Assembly: GCF_030506285.1 (NCBI RefSeq)
Contig: NZ_CP119422.1
Coordinates: 5,071,501-5,135,500 of the forward strand
Direction: 5' to 3'
Origin: Catalinimonas niigatensis
Lineage (GTDB): Bacteria > Bacteroidota > Bacteroidia > Cytophagales > Cyclobacteriaceae
Length of the DNA stretch: 64,000 nt
Both the position numbers and the translations under genes were made by a program. This document shows, piece by piece, positions 25,497 to 34,445 of the stretch (positions within the stretch are counted from its first letter, which is position 1; each line of letters starts with the position of its first letter). The notes under the pieces were generated by a model. That model was not told the DNA's origin. It searched no databases and saw only the letters and a list, made by a program, of their open reading frames with translations.

Positions 25497-27860
25497 ATGA
25501 AAAATGATATCGTAAAGATTTTAACCTGGATAGGATTTTCACTTCTGATCGGTAGCTGTTCAGAAACACAGCACAAGGTGGAAGAGGAAGTGATTAAAGT
25601 ACCTGCCTTCGACCCCAACCCTACAGGAAAGTATTTGTCTCCGCAGGAAAGTATGGAAAAGATCTACCTCCCTGAAGGATATCGCCTGGAACTTGTGGCC
25701 AGTGAACCCATGATTAAAGAACCGGTGGCGATCATGTGGGATGGCAATGCCAAAATGTATGTAGCTGAAATGCTTACCTATATGCAGGATGCCGATGCTA
25801 ATGGCGAGCAGGAACCCAGAAGCAGAATATCATTGCTGGAAGATACGAATAATGATGGTAAAATGGATAAAAGCAGTGTGTTTATTGATAATTTGTTACT
25901 GCCCCGTATGTTGCAATGTATCAACAATGAGCTTCTGGTGAATGAAACCAACACCATAGATATTTACAGTTATAAGGATACGGATGGAGATGGTAAAGCA
26001 GATCAAAAACAACTGGTCTACAGGAATGATGCTTACACAGTGAATGATGCCAATATGGAGCATCAGCGGAGCGGTCTGGACTGGAACCTGGACAACTGGA
26101 TGTATGTGACCTATGATCCGGTACGTTTTCGCTATACCAACGGAACTATAGAGGTAGATACCATCGTAAGTGGATCGGGAGGACAATGGGGCGTAACTCA
26201 TGATAATTACGGTCGTCTGTTCTATTCCAGGGCAGGAGGAGAAATTCCCGCCATGGGTTTTCAAATCAATCCTGTATATGGTACACTTGATTTTGCGGAT
26301 CAGTATAGTGCTGAGTTTTCAGCAGTCTGGCCCATCATGGCTACTCCGGATGTGCAGGGCGGCCCCCTTAGGCTGCGTCCTGATGCGTCACTCAATCATT
26401 TTACCGCGCCTTGCGGGCAATCCATTTTTCGGGGAGACCGTCTTCCTCAGAGTTTTATCGGGGATTATATTGTTTGTGAACCTGTGGGAAGGGCAATAAG
26501 ACGTGCCAAGCTAGTTAATCATGATGGAAAAACCTTCCTCCAAAATATATATCATGAGCAGGAATTTATATCCTCCTCCGATATGAACTTTCGCCCGGTG
26601 AATACCGCCACCGGACCTGACGGAAATCTTTATATTGTAGATATGCACCGGGGCATCATTCAGCAAGGCAATTGGACCAGACCCGGTTCTTTTTTGCGTC
26701 AAAAAATTGATAGTATAGGGTTGGCTGAGAATGTAGGGCATGGACGCATTTATCGGGTAGTGCATGAGGATTTTGAACCCGGACCAAAACCCAATATGCT
26801 AAATGAGTCAGTCAGCGAGCTTGTTGCCTATTTAGATCATCCTAATGGTTGGTGGAGGGATAATGCCCAGAAAGAAATTATTGTTCGTGGAGATAAATCA
26901 GTAGTGCCAGCATTAAAGGAGCTTGCTAGCGGAGATCAAATGCTCTGGGAGAAACTTCTTTTCTGGAAAAAGAAGCCCAGCCATTTGGGTAGAATTCATG
27001 CTTTGTGGACCCTGGAAGGTCTGGAAGAAATTAATCCAGAGGTTTTGAGCATCGCTTTGAACGACCGGCATCCTCAGGTCAGAAGAACTGCGGTATGGAT
27101 CAGCGAACCTTATCTACTGTCTGGAGATGAAGACATGATCGCAAAAGCAGGGAAACTGAAAGATGATGAAAATGACGATGTACGTGTGCAACTGCTGCTC
27201 TCATTATACAATAGCAAATCTGAGACGGCCCAGGCCATTGTTGAGGAAATCGTAAACCGTAATTCCGACCATGAGATGCTTGCCGCCACCAAAACTGCTC
27301 TGGACGATAATGAAGGGGTAAGAAATTTTGGAAACAGACTGGGTAAACTGGAAGATGCTGACAGGAGCCTGATCATACAGGGAGCTAATATTTTCAAGTC
27401 GCTGTGTGCGAGCTGTCATGGTGCAGATGGCAAAGGTCTGGCGATAGGAGGTACCAAGATGGCTGCCCCCCCGCTGGTAGATTCAGAAAGATTGGCTTTT
27501 GTAGAGAAAGCAACTACCACCCGAATCCTTCTGCATGGACTGACAGGCCCGGTGGATGGAGAAGAATATTCCAGTGTGATGCCTGCTATGGAAGCAAATA
27601 GCGATGAATGGATTGCTTCTATTGTAAGCTATATCCGCTACGAATTTGGAGGCAAACCTCCCCGCAGACCGGGAGAGATACCGGGTATGGCTCCGGCAGC
27701 CGTCAATGCAGCATCCGGTTTTCCGGTAAGAAGTTCACCTTCCCCGGTTGTTACCCCTGAGGAAGTAAAAAAGATCAGAGAGGAAAACCAAGGCCGGGAC
27801 AAAGCCTGGACTTTGGATGAACTGGAGCACATCAATTCCAAAAAAGAAGATGCACAATAG
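25497..27860 (+). CDS. PVC-type heme-binding beta-propeller/HEAT lipoprotein
   Basis: 787 residues with lipoprotein Cys21 (LLIGSC). Residues 55-420 form a sugar-dehydrogenase-like propeller opening with LPEGYRLELVASEP. It includes two EF-hand-like calcium loops, DTNNDGKMD (116-124) and DTDGDGKAD (161-169). Residues 440-620 look like HEAT-type helical repeats (DDENDDVRVQLLLSL). A C-terminal cytochrome c follows with CASCH (Cys637, Cys640, His641) and VMPAM (axial Met probably 695). The architecture is that of PVC-type heme-binding CxxCH proteins, usually periplasmic oxidoreductases or electron carriers of carbohydrate loci. It lies 100 bp after the PQQ enzyme. The last 50 residues are charged and of unknown role. 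Confidence 0.85.
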   Translation: MKNDIVKILTWIGFSLLIGSCSETQHKVEEEVIKVPAFDPNPTGKYLSPQESMEKIYLPEGYRLELVASEPMIKEPVAIMWDGNAKMYVAEMLTYMQDADANGEQEPRSRISLLEDTNNDGKMDKSSVFIDNLLLPRMLQCINNELLVNETNTIDIYSYKDTDGDGKADQKQLVYRNDAYTVNDANMEHQRSGLDWNLDNWMYVTYDPVRFRYTNGTIEVDTIVSGSGGQWGVTHDNYGRLFYSRAGGEIPAMGFQINPVYGTLDFADQYSAEFSAVWPIMATPDVQGGPLRLRPDASLNHFTAPCGQSIFRGDRLPQSFIGDYIVCEPVGRAIRRAKLVNHDGKTFLQNIYHEQEFISSSDMNFRPVNTATGPDGNLYIVDMHRGIIQQGNWTRPGSFLRQKIDSIGLAENVGHGRIYRVVHEDFEPGPKPNMLNESVSELVAYLDHPNGWWRDNAQKEIIVRGDKSVVPALKELASGDQMLWEKLLFWKKKPSHLGRIHALWTLEGLEEINPEVLSIALNDRHPQVRRTAVWISEPYLLSGDEDMIAKAGKLKDDENDDVRVQLLLSLYNSKSETAQAIVEEIVNRNSDHEMLAATKTALDDNEGVRNFGNRLGKLEDADRSLIIQGANIFKSLCASCHGADGKGLAIGGTKMAAPPLVDSERLAFVEKATTTRILLHGLTGPVDGEEYSSVMPAMEANSDEWIASIVSYIRYEFGGKPPRRPGEIPGMAPAAVNAASGFPVRSSPSPVVTPEEVKKIREENQGRDKAWTLDELEHINSKKEDAQ

Positions 27861-28104
27861 ATAGATAACCAATGCTGAAGTGATAGAGATTTAAGATAAA
27901 AGAAAGTGCCTTAGGCATGATCAACCATCACAATAGTTTGCGTTTGCAGAGGTCTGTGTTACATTTTTTGTATACGGGCAAGTTGTCAAATACCCATGGA
28001 TAATATGATGGAAAAGGAAAATTTGTACTACTTTATAAAAAATCAAAAAAAATCGGTATCATATTACTTCTTTTTCCCTTGTTTAAGTATAAAGCGATAT
28101 CACT

Positions 28105-29142
28105 TTGAAAAATAACGAATCTGATGTATTCTCTTTTTTAATTACTAATAAGGATTTTCGCGATTGGGTTTTAGATCCCAATGATGAAAGAAGCTATTAT
28201 TGGAAAAAGTGGATGAATGAACACCCTGAAGCCATCAATGAAGTAAAAAAGGCCAGGGAATTTATTGAGAGAATGACATTTAAAAAGGAGCAGCTTTCCC
28301 ATGAGGAGGAGAATGAGTTGCTTGAAAAAATCATAGCAAACAAAAAGCCTGCTTTTGAATCCAAATACTCTAAAAGAAGGAAAACTTTATTTGCGATTGA
28401 CCAGTGGGTGAGAGTAGCTGCCATTTTAGTGATTTGTTTTATGTCAGCCATTTTCATTGAAAGTTTTTTCCATGAAATTCAACTTGAACCCGTAGTTGTG
28501 GCGGTAGAGTGGAAAACCGTGGAGAATCCAAAAGGAATAAAATCTAAAGTTACGCTACCTGATGGTACTATGGTTATGTTAAATTCTGCCAGTGAAATAA
28601 GATATCCTAAGGTGTTTTCTGATTCCCAAAGAGTAGTAGAACTCAAGGGGGAGGCTTTCTTTGAAGTCGTACGGAATGAACATAAACCATTTATTATTCA
28701 TTCAGAACGGATAACGACTGAAGTCTTGGGTACCTCATTCAACATCAAAGCCTACCATTTTGGAGAGGACCAACATATTGCGGTAGTCAGTGGCAGGGTG
28801 AAGGTCAGCAATACAGAGGGAGATACTGAGATTTTGAATCCCAATGAAATGGGCTTGATAGGCAGCGATAATCTTATTGATAAAACTTCTTTTGACCTCA
28901 AGCATATTACCGGATGGAAAGATGGGATTATTTCCTTTAAACGCGCTTCTTTTACGGACATTCAGGAGCAGTTGTCAATATGGTACGATGTGGATTTTGA
29001 GATTGAGGAGGGCTTTAAAATGGAGAACGTTTATACGGGGGAGTTTCATAACGAAACCTTGGAAAATGTGATGGAGGGAATCGCTTATTCCTCTGGTTTT
29101 ACATATAGCATTTCCGATAATAAAGTCTTGATCAATAAATAA
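28105..29142 (+). CDS. FecR-family anti-sigma factor
   Basis: 345 residues if translation starts at TTG 28105. That start keeps the conserved N-terminal sigma-binding helix region (FSFLITNKDFRDWVLDP), which the first in-frame ATG (residue 37) would remove. One membrane helix lies near 98-115 (VAAILVICFMSAIF). The periplasmic FecR domain follows (VTLPDGTMVMLNSASEIRY, VVELKGEAFFEV, VLGTSFNIKAY), then the C-terminal STN-like DUF4974 part. It senses occupancy of the STN-type SusC encoded next and releases an ECF sigma, most likely the one at 22054. Substrate-induced uptake is the expected result. Confidence 0.9.
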   Translation: MKNNESDVFSFLITNKDFRDWVLDPNDERSYYWKKWMNEHPEAINEVKKAREFIERMTFKKEQLSHEEENELLEKIIANKKPAFESKYSKRRKTLFAIDQWVRVAAILVICFMSAIFIESFFHEIQLEPVVVAVEWKTVENPKGIKSKVTLPDGTMVMLNSASEIRYPKVFSDSQRVVELKGEAFFEVVRNEHKPFIIHSERITTEVLGTSFNIKAYHFGEDQHIAVVSGRVKVSNTEGDTEILNPNEMGLIGSDNLIDKTSFDLKHITGWKDGIISFKRASFTDIQEQLSIWYDVDFEIEEGFKMENVYTGEFHNETLENVMEGIAYSSGFTYSISDNKVLINK

Positions 29143-29186
29143 CAACCTATAACAAGCTGCCAATGAAAGACACCCAAGAAAACATA

Positions 29187-29209
29187 AAAAAAGGCCGGTT
29201 AGACCGGCC
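29187..29209. terminator. GC-rich hairpin between FecR and SusC
   Basis: GGCCGGT (29193-29199) and ACCGGCC (29203-29209) form a 7-bp stem with a 3-base loop. An A-run precedes it (29187-29192), giving a classic T-tract on the minus strand; on the plus strand only ATAATTCTTAT follows. It lies 50 bp past the FecR stop and probably separates FecR from the separately promoted SusC gene. Confidence 0.65.
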
Positions 29210-29307
29210 ATAATTCTTATCTCTATCTCATCTGTTAGAATTTGCCGATCCTTAAGAATGAGACTGAGATTCAATTAATTTTAATAAAAAATTAACTTCA
29301 CAAAGTT

Positions 29308-32300
29308 ATGAAAATCCCTTTACTAAAAAAGGCATTCAATATGTCTAAGTTTACTTTTTATGGAATCTTACTGCAGTGTTGTACCATGACTGTGCTGATG
29401 GCCTCAGTAGACAGCATGGGACAAAGACAAAGCATCAATGATATTATCGTATCTCTGGACGTCAACGACGAACGTTTGGTTGACGTATTCACTCATCTTG
29501 AAAAGCTTACCGAATTTAAATTTGCTTATAACCATCGCAATTTAGATGAAAAGCAAAAAGTAACTTTTACCGCCCAGGAGGAATCATTGGCGAATATCCT
29601 TTTCATGATATCCAAGCAAACCCGTCTGAGTTTTAAAAGGATCAATGAGAATATTCATGTGCTGAAGCATGAAAAGGAAAAGTTTAAAGCGGTGGAAGAA
29701 GTCCTTGTTGACATTATGGCTATTACGGTGACAGGTAAAGTCACGGATTATGAAACAGGCGAATCGCTGCCCGGTGTCAATGTTCTTGTGAAAGAAACTT
29801 CAAACGGAACAATTACTGATATTGACGGTGCCTATAGCATTACCGTTGACGATGAAGAAGCTTCCCTGGTTTTTTCTTCCATCGGATATCTTTCCGAAGA
29901 AATTGCGATTCAGGGGAGAACAACTATTGATGTGGTTCTATCGCCTGATATCCAATCTCTGGAGGAAGTGGTGGTGGTAGGATATGGTACCCAGAGACGT
30001 AGCGACCTTACCGCTGCTGTAGGCTCTGTGAGTGCCAAGGAAATAGAAAATGAGCCGGTAATCCAAGTAGGACAAGCGTTGCAGGGTAAAGTGGCAGGCT
30101 TACAAGTCTCTCAAAATTCCGGTGCTCCGGGTTCAGGATTATTGATACGTGTCAGGGGAACGGGTACGGTAAACAATGCGGAACCTTTGTATGTGATAGA
30201 TGGCAACCCCAATGCCAACCCCCTTGACCTGGTACCCGACCAGATTGAAAGTATACAGGTCTTAAAAAGTGCGAGTGCAGCGGCCATTTACGGAGCGCAG
30301 GGCGCAAATGGCGTAATTCTGATTACCACCAAACAAGGCAAAGCAGGTGCCTCACAGCTCAACGTTAATTTTTCCCAGGGATGGCAGCAGATTCAAAGAA
30401 ATTTGCCCATGACCAATGCTCGGGAATATGCTATTTTGTACAATGAGGGCCTGGTCAATGCAGGAGATCAGCCCCTTTATCCTGATCCGGATGCTTTGGG
30501 AGAAGGAACTGACTGGCAGAAAGAAGTTTTTCAGATTGCCCCCATGACAGATGTTTCCGTATCTGCCAGCGGAGGAAGTGAATCCAGCAGGTTTTATTTT
30601 TCAGCGGGATACATCAACCAGGATGGTATCGTAAAAGGTTCTTCTTTTGATAGGATGAACTTAAGGATCAATTCCTCTCATGACATTAACTCATCCATCA
30701 GAATCGGGCAAAATTTGTCAGCCAGCTTAGCGAAATATGAGCAGATCACAGAATTCAATTTTGGATCTGTACTGGGAAACACCTTAACTGCAAACCCGGA
30801 AGTGCCTGTCAGGATGCCTGATGGTGGATGGGGCTACTCAGAAACCTCTTTGAATTCTACCAATCCCTTGGCTACTATCAACTATACCAATAACGATACC
30901 AGAAGACCGGTCATCAATGGGAATGTATATGCGGATGTGACACTTTTAAAAGACCTGGTGTTTCGCTCGCAGTTTAATTTTAACATGGGTTATTCTGAAA
31001 ATACCGTCTTCAATCCTGCTTATAGAATTTCTTCAAGGATTTTCAATGAAGTAGCGGATCTGGCAGAAAATACCACGCGTTTCAGGGAACACAGCTGGGC
31101 AAATACTTTGACTTATCAGAAGTCAGTGGGTAACCATAATTTTGATCTCTTAGGTGGAGTGACCATCCAGGAGTCTTTTACACAGTTCATCTCAGCCTTT
31201 GCTGCCGGCCTTCCTGAAAATGCTACCATCAACCCTAGTCTTCGTTACCTGGATCTTTCTACTCAGGGAAATAGGGTAGAAGGTGATGCAGGTGAGTGGG
31301 GAATTTTATCCTTTCTGGGTCGTGTTAACTACAACTACATGGGCAAATATTTTACCACTGTTAATTTCAGAGCAGATGGATCTTCCCGTTTTGGTGAAAA
31401 CAACAAGTTTGGTTATTTCCCTTCTTTTTCTTTAGGGTGGAAAATATCAGAAGAACCCTTTTTACAAAATGTTGACTGGGTCAATAATCTGATGCTTAGA
31501 GGAGGCTGGGGTTCATTAGGAAACCAAAGTTCCTTACCCAACTATGCTTTTGCCAATTTAGTTACCCCCAATATCAACTATTCATTCGGGTGGCCTCAGC
31601 AGGTAAGAAGAGGCCAGGCACCCATAGGCGTAGGTAATCCTGATCTGAAATGGGAGGCTACCCAAGAAACCAATCTCGGATTTGATTTTATGGGCTTTGA
31701 AGGCAAAGTAACTGCTTCATTTGATTGGTACTACAAAAAAACAACGGATATGCTGTTACAGGTACCAGTGGCACAATACAGCGGTATTCAGGAGTCTCCT
31801 TTTGTAAATGGAGGTAATGTTGTCAACAAAGGCGTTGAAATCATGTTAGGCTACGAAAACACCAGTCCGGGAGGTTTTAACTATAGCATTTCCGGTAATG
31901 TAGCCCACAACAAAAATGAAGTAACCCAACTCAGTAATGATGGGTCTGCTCTCTTTTATCGGGCGAGTTTTATCGGTCTGGTAAATATTACTGAGGTGGG
32001 TAGCCCTATTGCTTCTTTTTATGGCTGGAAAACCGATGGTTTATTTCAAAGCCAGGAAGAGATTGACGCCCATGCAGTACAGAGTACCGGTACGGCTCCC
32101 GGCGATATCAGGTTTGTTGATTTGAATGAAGATGGTGTAGTGAATGCGGATGATCAGACGATCATCGGTAATCCCTGGCCACAACTTACCTACGGATTAA
32201 ATTCCAGCTTTTCATATAAGGGATTTGACCTGAGACTTCAGTTTCAGGGGGTATATGGAAATGATATCCTGATGGCCCTGAAGTTCAGAACTGAAGGTTC

Positions 32301-32673
32301 CAACTTTTTTAACTACACCCAGAATGTGTGGGACAATCGTTGGACAGGACCAGGCACCAGTAATACCGTACCCCGCATGACTACCAATGATCCCAACAAT
32401 AATATGAGATCGTCGGAATACTACGTGGAAGATGGTTCTTATTTGAGGTTAAGAAATATCCAGCTTGGCTACAGAATCCCTCAGAGTGTGGTAAACATTA
32501 GAAGCTTTAGAATCTATGCCTCTGTGCAGAACGCTTTGACGCTTACCAAATATCCGGGATTTGACCCTGAAATTGGTACGAACCGGGACGATAACCCACT
32601 TTACATTGGGATAGACGAGACAAATTATCCGGTTCCCCGCATTTATACGGTGGGAGTAAACATAGGAATATAA
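29308..32673 (+). CDS. SusC-type TonB-dependent transporter with STN signalling domain
   Basis: 1121 residues. After the export signal, an STN domain spans about 48-118 (VSLDVNDERLVDVFTHLEKL ... FTAQEESLANILFMI). Then comes the regulatory-like beta domain (about 140-215, ESLPGVNVLVKETSNGTITD). The plug is marked by EEVVVVGYGTQRRSDLT, PLYVIDGNPN and AAIYGAQGANGVILITTKQG. The barrel runs to the end. The STN domain talks to FecR across the periplasm, so uptake and gene control are coupled. An inner ATG (29341) is an alternative start. The SusD partner is 65 bp downstream. The DNA between this gene and FecR holds a terminator-like hairpin, implying its own sigma-dependent promoter. Confidence 0.94.
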   Translation: MKIPLLKKAFNMSKFTFYGILLQCCTMTVLMASVDSMGQRQSINDIIVSLDVNDERLVDVFTHLEKLTEFKFAYNHRNLDEKQKVTFTAQEESLANILFMISKQTRLSFKRINENIHVLKHEKEKFKAVEEVLVDIMAITVTGKVTDYETGESLPGVNVLVKETSNGTITDIDGAYSITVDDEEASLVFSSIGYLSEEIAIQGRTTIDVVLSPDIQSLEEVVVVGYGTQRRSDLTAAVGSVSAKEIENEPVIQVGQALQGKVAGLQVSQNSGAPGSGLLIRVRGTGTVNNAEPLYVIDGNPNANPLDLVPDQIESIQVLKSASAAAIYGAQGANGVILITTKQGKAGASQLNVNFSQGWQQIQRNLPMTNAREYAILYNEGLVNAGDQPLYPDPDALGEGTDWQKEVFQIAPMTDVSVSASGGSESSRFYFSAGYINQDGIVKGSSFDRMNLRINSSHDINSSIRIGQNLSASLAKYEQITEFNFGSVLGNTLTANPEVPVRMPDGGWGYSETSLNSTNPLATINYTNNDTRRPVINGNVYADVTLLKDLVFRSQFNFNMGYSENTVFNPAYRISSRIFNEVADLAENTTRFREHSWANTLTYQKSVGNHNFDLLGGVTIQESFTQFISAFAAGLPENATINPSLRYLDLSTQGNRVEGDAGEWGILSFLGRVNYNYMGKYFTTVNFRADGSSRFGENNKFGYFPSFSLGWKISEEPFLQNVDWVNNLMLRGGWGSLGNQSSLPNYAFANLVTPNINYSFGWPQQVRRGQAPIGVGNPDLKWEATQETNLGFDFMGFEGKVTASFDWYYKKTTDMLLQVPVAQYSGIQESPFVNGGNVVNKGVEIMLGYENTSPGGFNYSISGNVAHNKNEVTQLSNDGSALFYRASFIGLVNITEVGSPIASFYGWKTDGLFQSQEEIDAHAVQSTGTAPGDIRFVDLNEDGVVNADDQTIIGNPWPQLTYGLNSSFSYKGFDLRLQFQGVYGNDILMALKFRTEGSNFFNYTQNVWDNRWTGPGTSNTVPRMTTNDPNNNMRSSEYYVEDGSYLRLRNIQLGYRIPQSVVNIRSFRIYASVQNALTLTKYPGFDPEIGTNRDDNPLYIGIDETNYPVPRIYTVGVNIGI

Positions 32674-32738
32674 ATGAATTTTAAGGAAACATGTGATTTT
32701 TCCATATCCAATGCAAATTGGAACAACAACTTAAAACC

Positions 32739-34238
32739 ATGAAATACATATCATATACATTATGCACTTTTTTATGCTGGATGATCGTAGGGTGCGAGGA
32801 CATTCTTGAAAAGGAACCCCTGGCATTGATTAGTACTACCAACGCCTACATTACCGAAGCAGATGCTACCAGAGCGGTAACCGCGGCATACCATCCTCTT
32901 ATGGCCAATAACTGGTGCTGCGGTGCCTGGGGAAATAGCGGGTTTATGCACTGGGTACTGGGTAATGTGGCCTCTGATGATACTGAAAAAGGAGGAGAGT
33001 CCGGCTCTGATCAACTATACGCGCAGCAGGTTTCGCTTTTCAATATTCCGTCTGATAATGATGCGACGAGGTTTGCCTGGTCTTCCCAGTATATTGGGAT
33101 ACGCCGCGCCAATCTGGTACTGGACAATGTCCCTGATATAGAAATGGATGCGGACCTTAAAGCTCGCTATCTGGCTGAGGCTAAGTTTTTAAGAGCATGG
33201 TACTACTCTAATCTGGTCAAAACCTTTGGCGATGTGCCATTGGTGCTTACCACCGAACTGGAAGCCTATGATTTGACCCGAGCGCCTAAGCAAGAAGTGT
33301 ACAACCAGATCATTCAGGATTTGCAGGAAGCTATGGCCGTGTTACCTGCTGAATACGATGATGCGGAAAGAGGACGTGCTACCAGAGGGGCTGCGCAGGC
33401 TTATTTGGGGAAAGTCTATTTGTATCTGAATGATTTTCCTATGGCAGAAGAAATGTTTGGGCAAGTCATCAATTCAGGCACCTATTCTTTAGATCCGGAT
33501 TACTACGGTATGTTTCTCAGAGAAGGAGAGAACAGCCCTGAACATATTTTCCAGGTGCAATTTCATAACGATCAGGGTGCACAACCGGCTAACAATCAAC
33601 TGAATACTGTATTTGCAAGCAGAGCCAGAAATGGCTGGGGCTTTAATTTACCTACTCAGGATTTTGTGGATGCTTTTGAGGAAGGCGACCCTCGTTTGAA
33701 TCATACGGTTTACAAAACAGGTGATGTAATGCCTGATGGACTCATTGCCAATGTAGGCAACAGTACGACCGGCTATCTGAATAAGAAATATTATGTACCT
33801 GAGTATGAAAGAGTCGGAGGAGCGTTGCAACCGGGTAGAGATGATATCTACATGCGCTTGGGCAAGGTCATGCTATGGTATGCCGAAGCAGCCAACGAAA
33901 ATGGAAATACTCAGGAAGCACTCGATGCCCTGAATCAGATACGTGAACGTGCCAGAGAAGGAAATCCGGATGTATTGCCTGATATTACAGAAACAGATCA
34001 AGACGCACTTCGGGAATTAATCTGGCATGAGCAGCGTGTCGAGTTTGGACAGGAGTTCGAACGTTTTTATGAGCTAGTACGGCAGGGACGTGCCGGTGAG
34101 GTAATGCGTGGCTATGCTGAAAAATACAATACAGCGAAAGGCTCGGGTTATACTGATGGAGTGAACGAAATATTTCCCATACCACAGGCTGAAATAAATT
34201 TAAGTGGAGGAGTCCTCTCACAAAACCAGGGCTACTAA
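32739..34238 (+). CDS. SusD/RagB family nutrient-binding lipoprotein
   Basis: 499 residues from the ATG at 32739, which directly precedes the lipoprotein signal ending MIVGC (Cys19). A TTG at 32718 would add seven residues without improving the signal. Typical SusD blocks are present: LEKEPLALISTTNAYITEAD at the mature start, FLRAWYYSNLVKTFGDVPLV in the helical scaffold, and the C-terminal LIWHEQRVEFGQEFERFYEL with IFPIPQAEINLS. It captures ligand over the STN-type SusC encoded 65 bp upstream. A terminator follows 12 bp after the stop. Confidence 0.93.
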   Translation: MKYISYTLCTFLCWMIVGCEDILEKEPLALISTTNAYITEADATRAVTAAYHPLMANNWCCGAWGNSGFMHWVLGNVASDDTEKGGESGSDQLYAQQVSLFNIPSDNDATRFAWSSQYIGIRRANLVLDNVPDIEMDADLKARYLAEAKFLRAWYYSNLVKTFGDVPLVLTTELEAYDLTRAPKQEVYNQIIQDLQEAMAVLPAEYDDAERGRATRGAAQAYLGKVYLYLNDFPMAEEMFGQVINSGTYSLDPDYYGMFLREGENSPEHIFQVQFHNDQGAQPANNQLNTVFASRARNGWGFNLPTQDFVDAFEEGDPRLNHTVYKTGDVMPDGLIANVGNSTTGYLNKKYYVPEYERVGGALQPGRDDIYMRLGKVMLWYAEAANENGNTQEALDALNQIRERAREGNPDVLPDITETDQDALRELIWHEQRVEFGQEFERFYELVRQGRAGEVMRGYAEKYNTAKGSGYTDGVNEIFPIPQAEINLSGGVLSQNQGY

Positions 34239-34250
34239 GCAGAAGTGCAT

Positions 34251-34295
34251 AAAAAGGATGCAGGGGTAATTTAAGTATACCCTTGTTTCCTTTTT
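34251..34295 (+). terminator. Intrinsic terminator after SusD
   Basis: The arms 34251-34268 and 34278-34295 pair along 18 bp with two or three mismatches around a 9-base loop. The left arm starts with five A and the right arm ends with five T, so the base of the stem supplies the T-tract in either direction. It ends the SusC/SusD transcript, leaving the second PQQ gene with its own promoter. Confidence 0.75.
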
Positions 34296-34445
34296 ATGAT
34301 GATGTGTTTTTTCTCCATGTCTTTCCAGGGACAGGTGTTTGGGATAGTAAGTCGGAAAGTGTCATACAGCCTTAGCTATTCCATATTTTTTGAAATCTAT
34401 AATGGAGAATTAATACTATATAAAGCTTATTCATTCACCAGAAAA

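Noticed and set aside
29193-29209. The GGCCGGT hairpin considered as a riboswitch or mobile-element end.
   Set aside because: It is a simple 7-bp stem with a 3-base loop, with no larger conserved structure and no second copy in the window.
34296-34445. In-frame 50-codon extension upstream of PQQ dehydrogenase copy 2.
   Set aside because: Copy 1 starts at the position matching ATG 34446, and the lipoprotein signal fits only that start; the extension begins inside the SusD terminator arm region.
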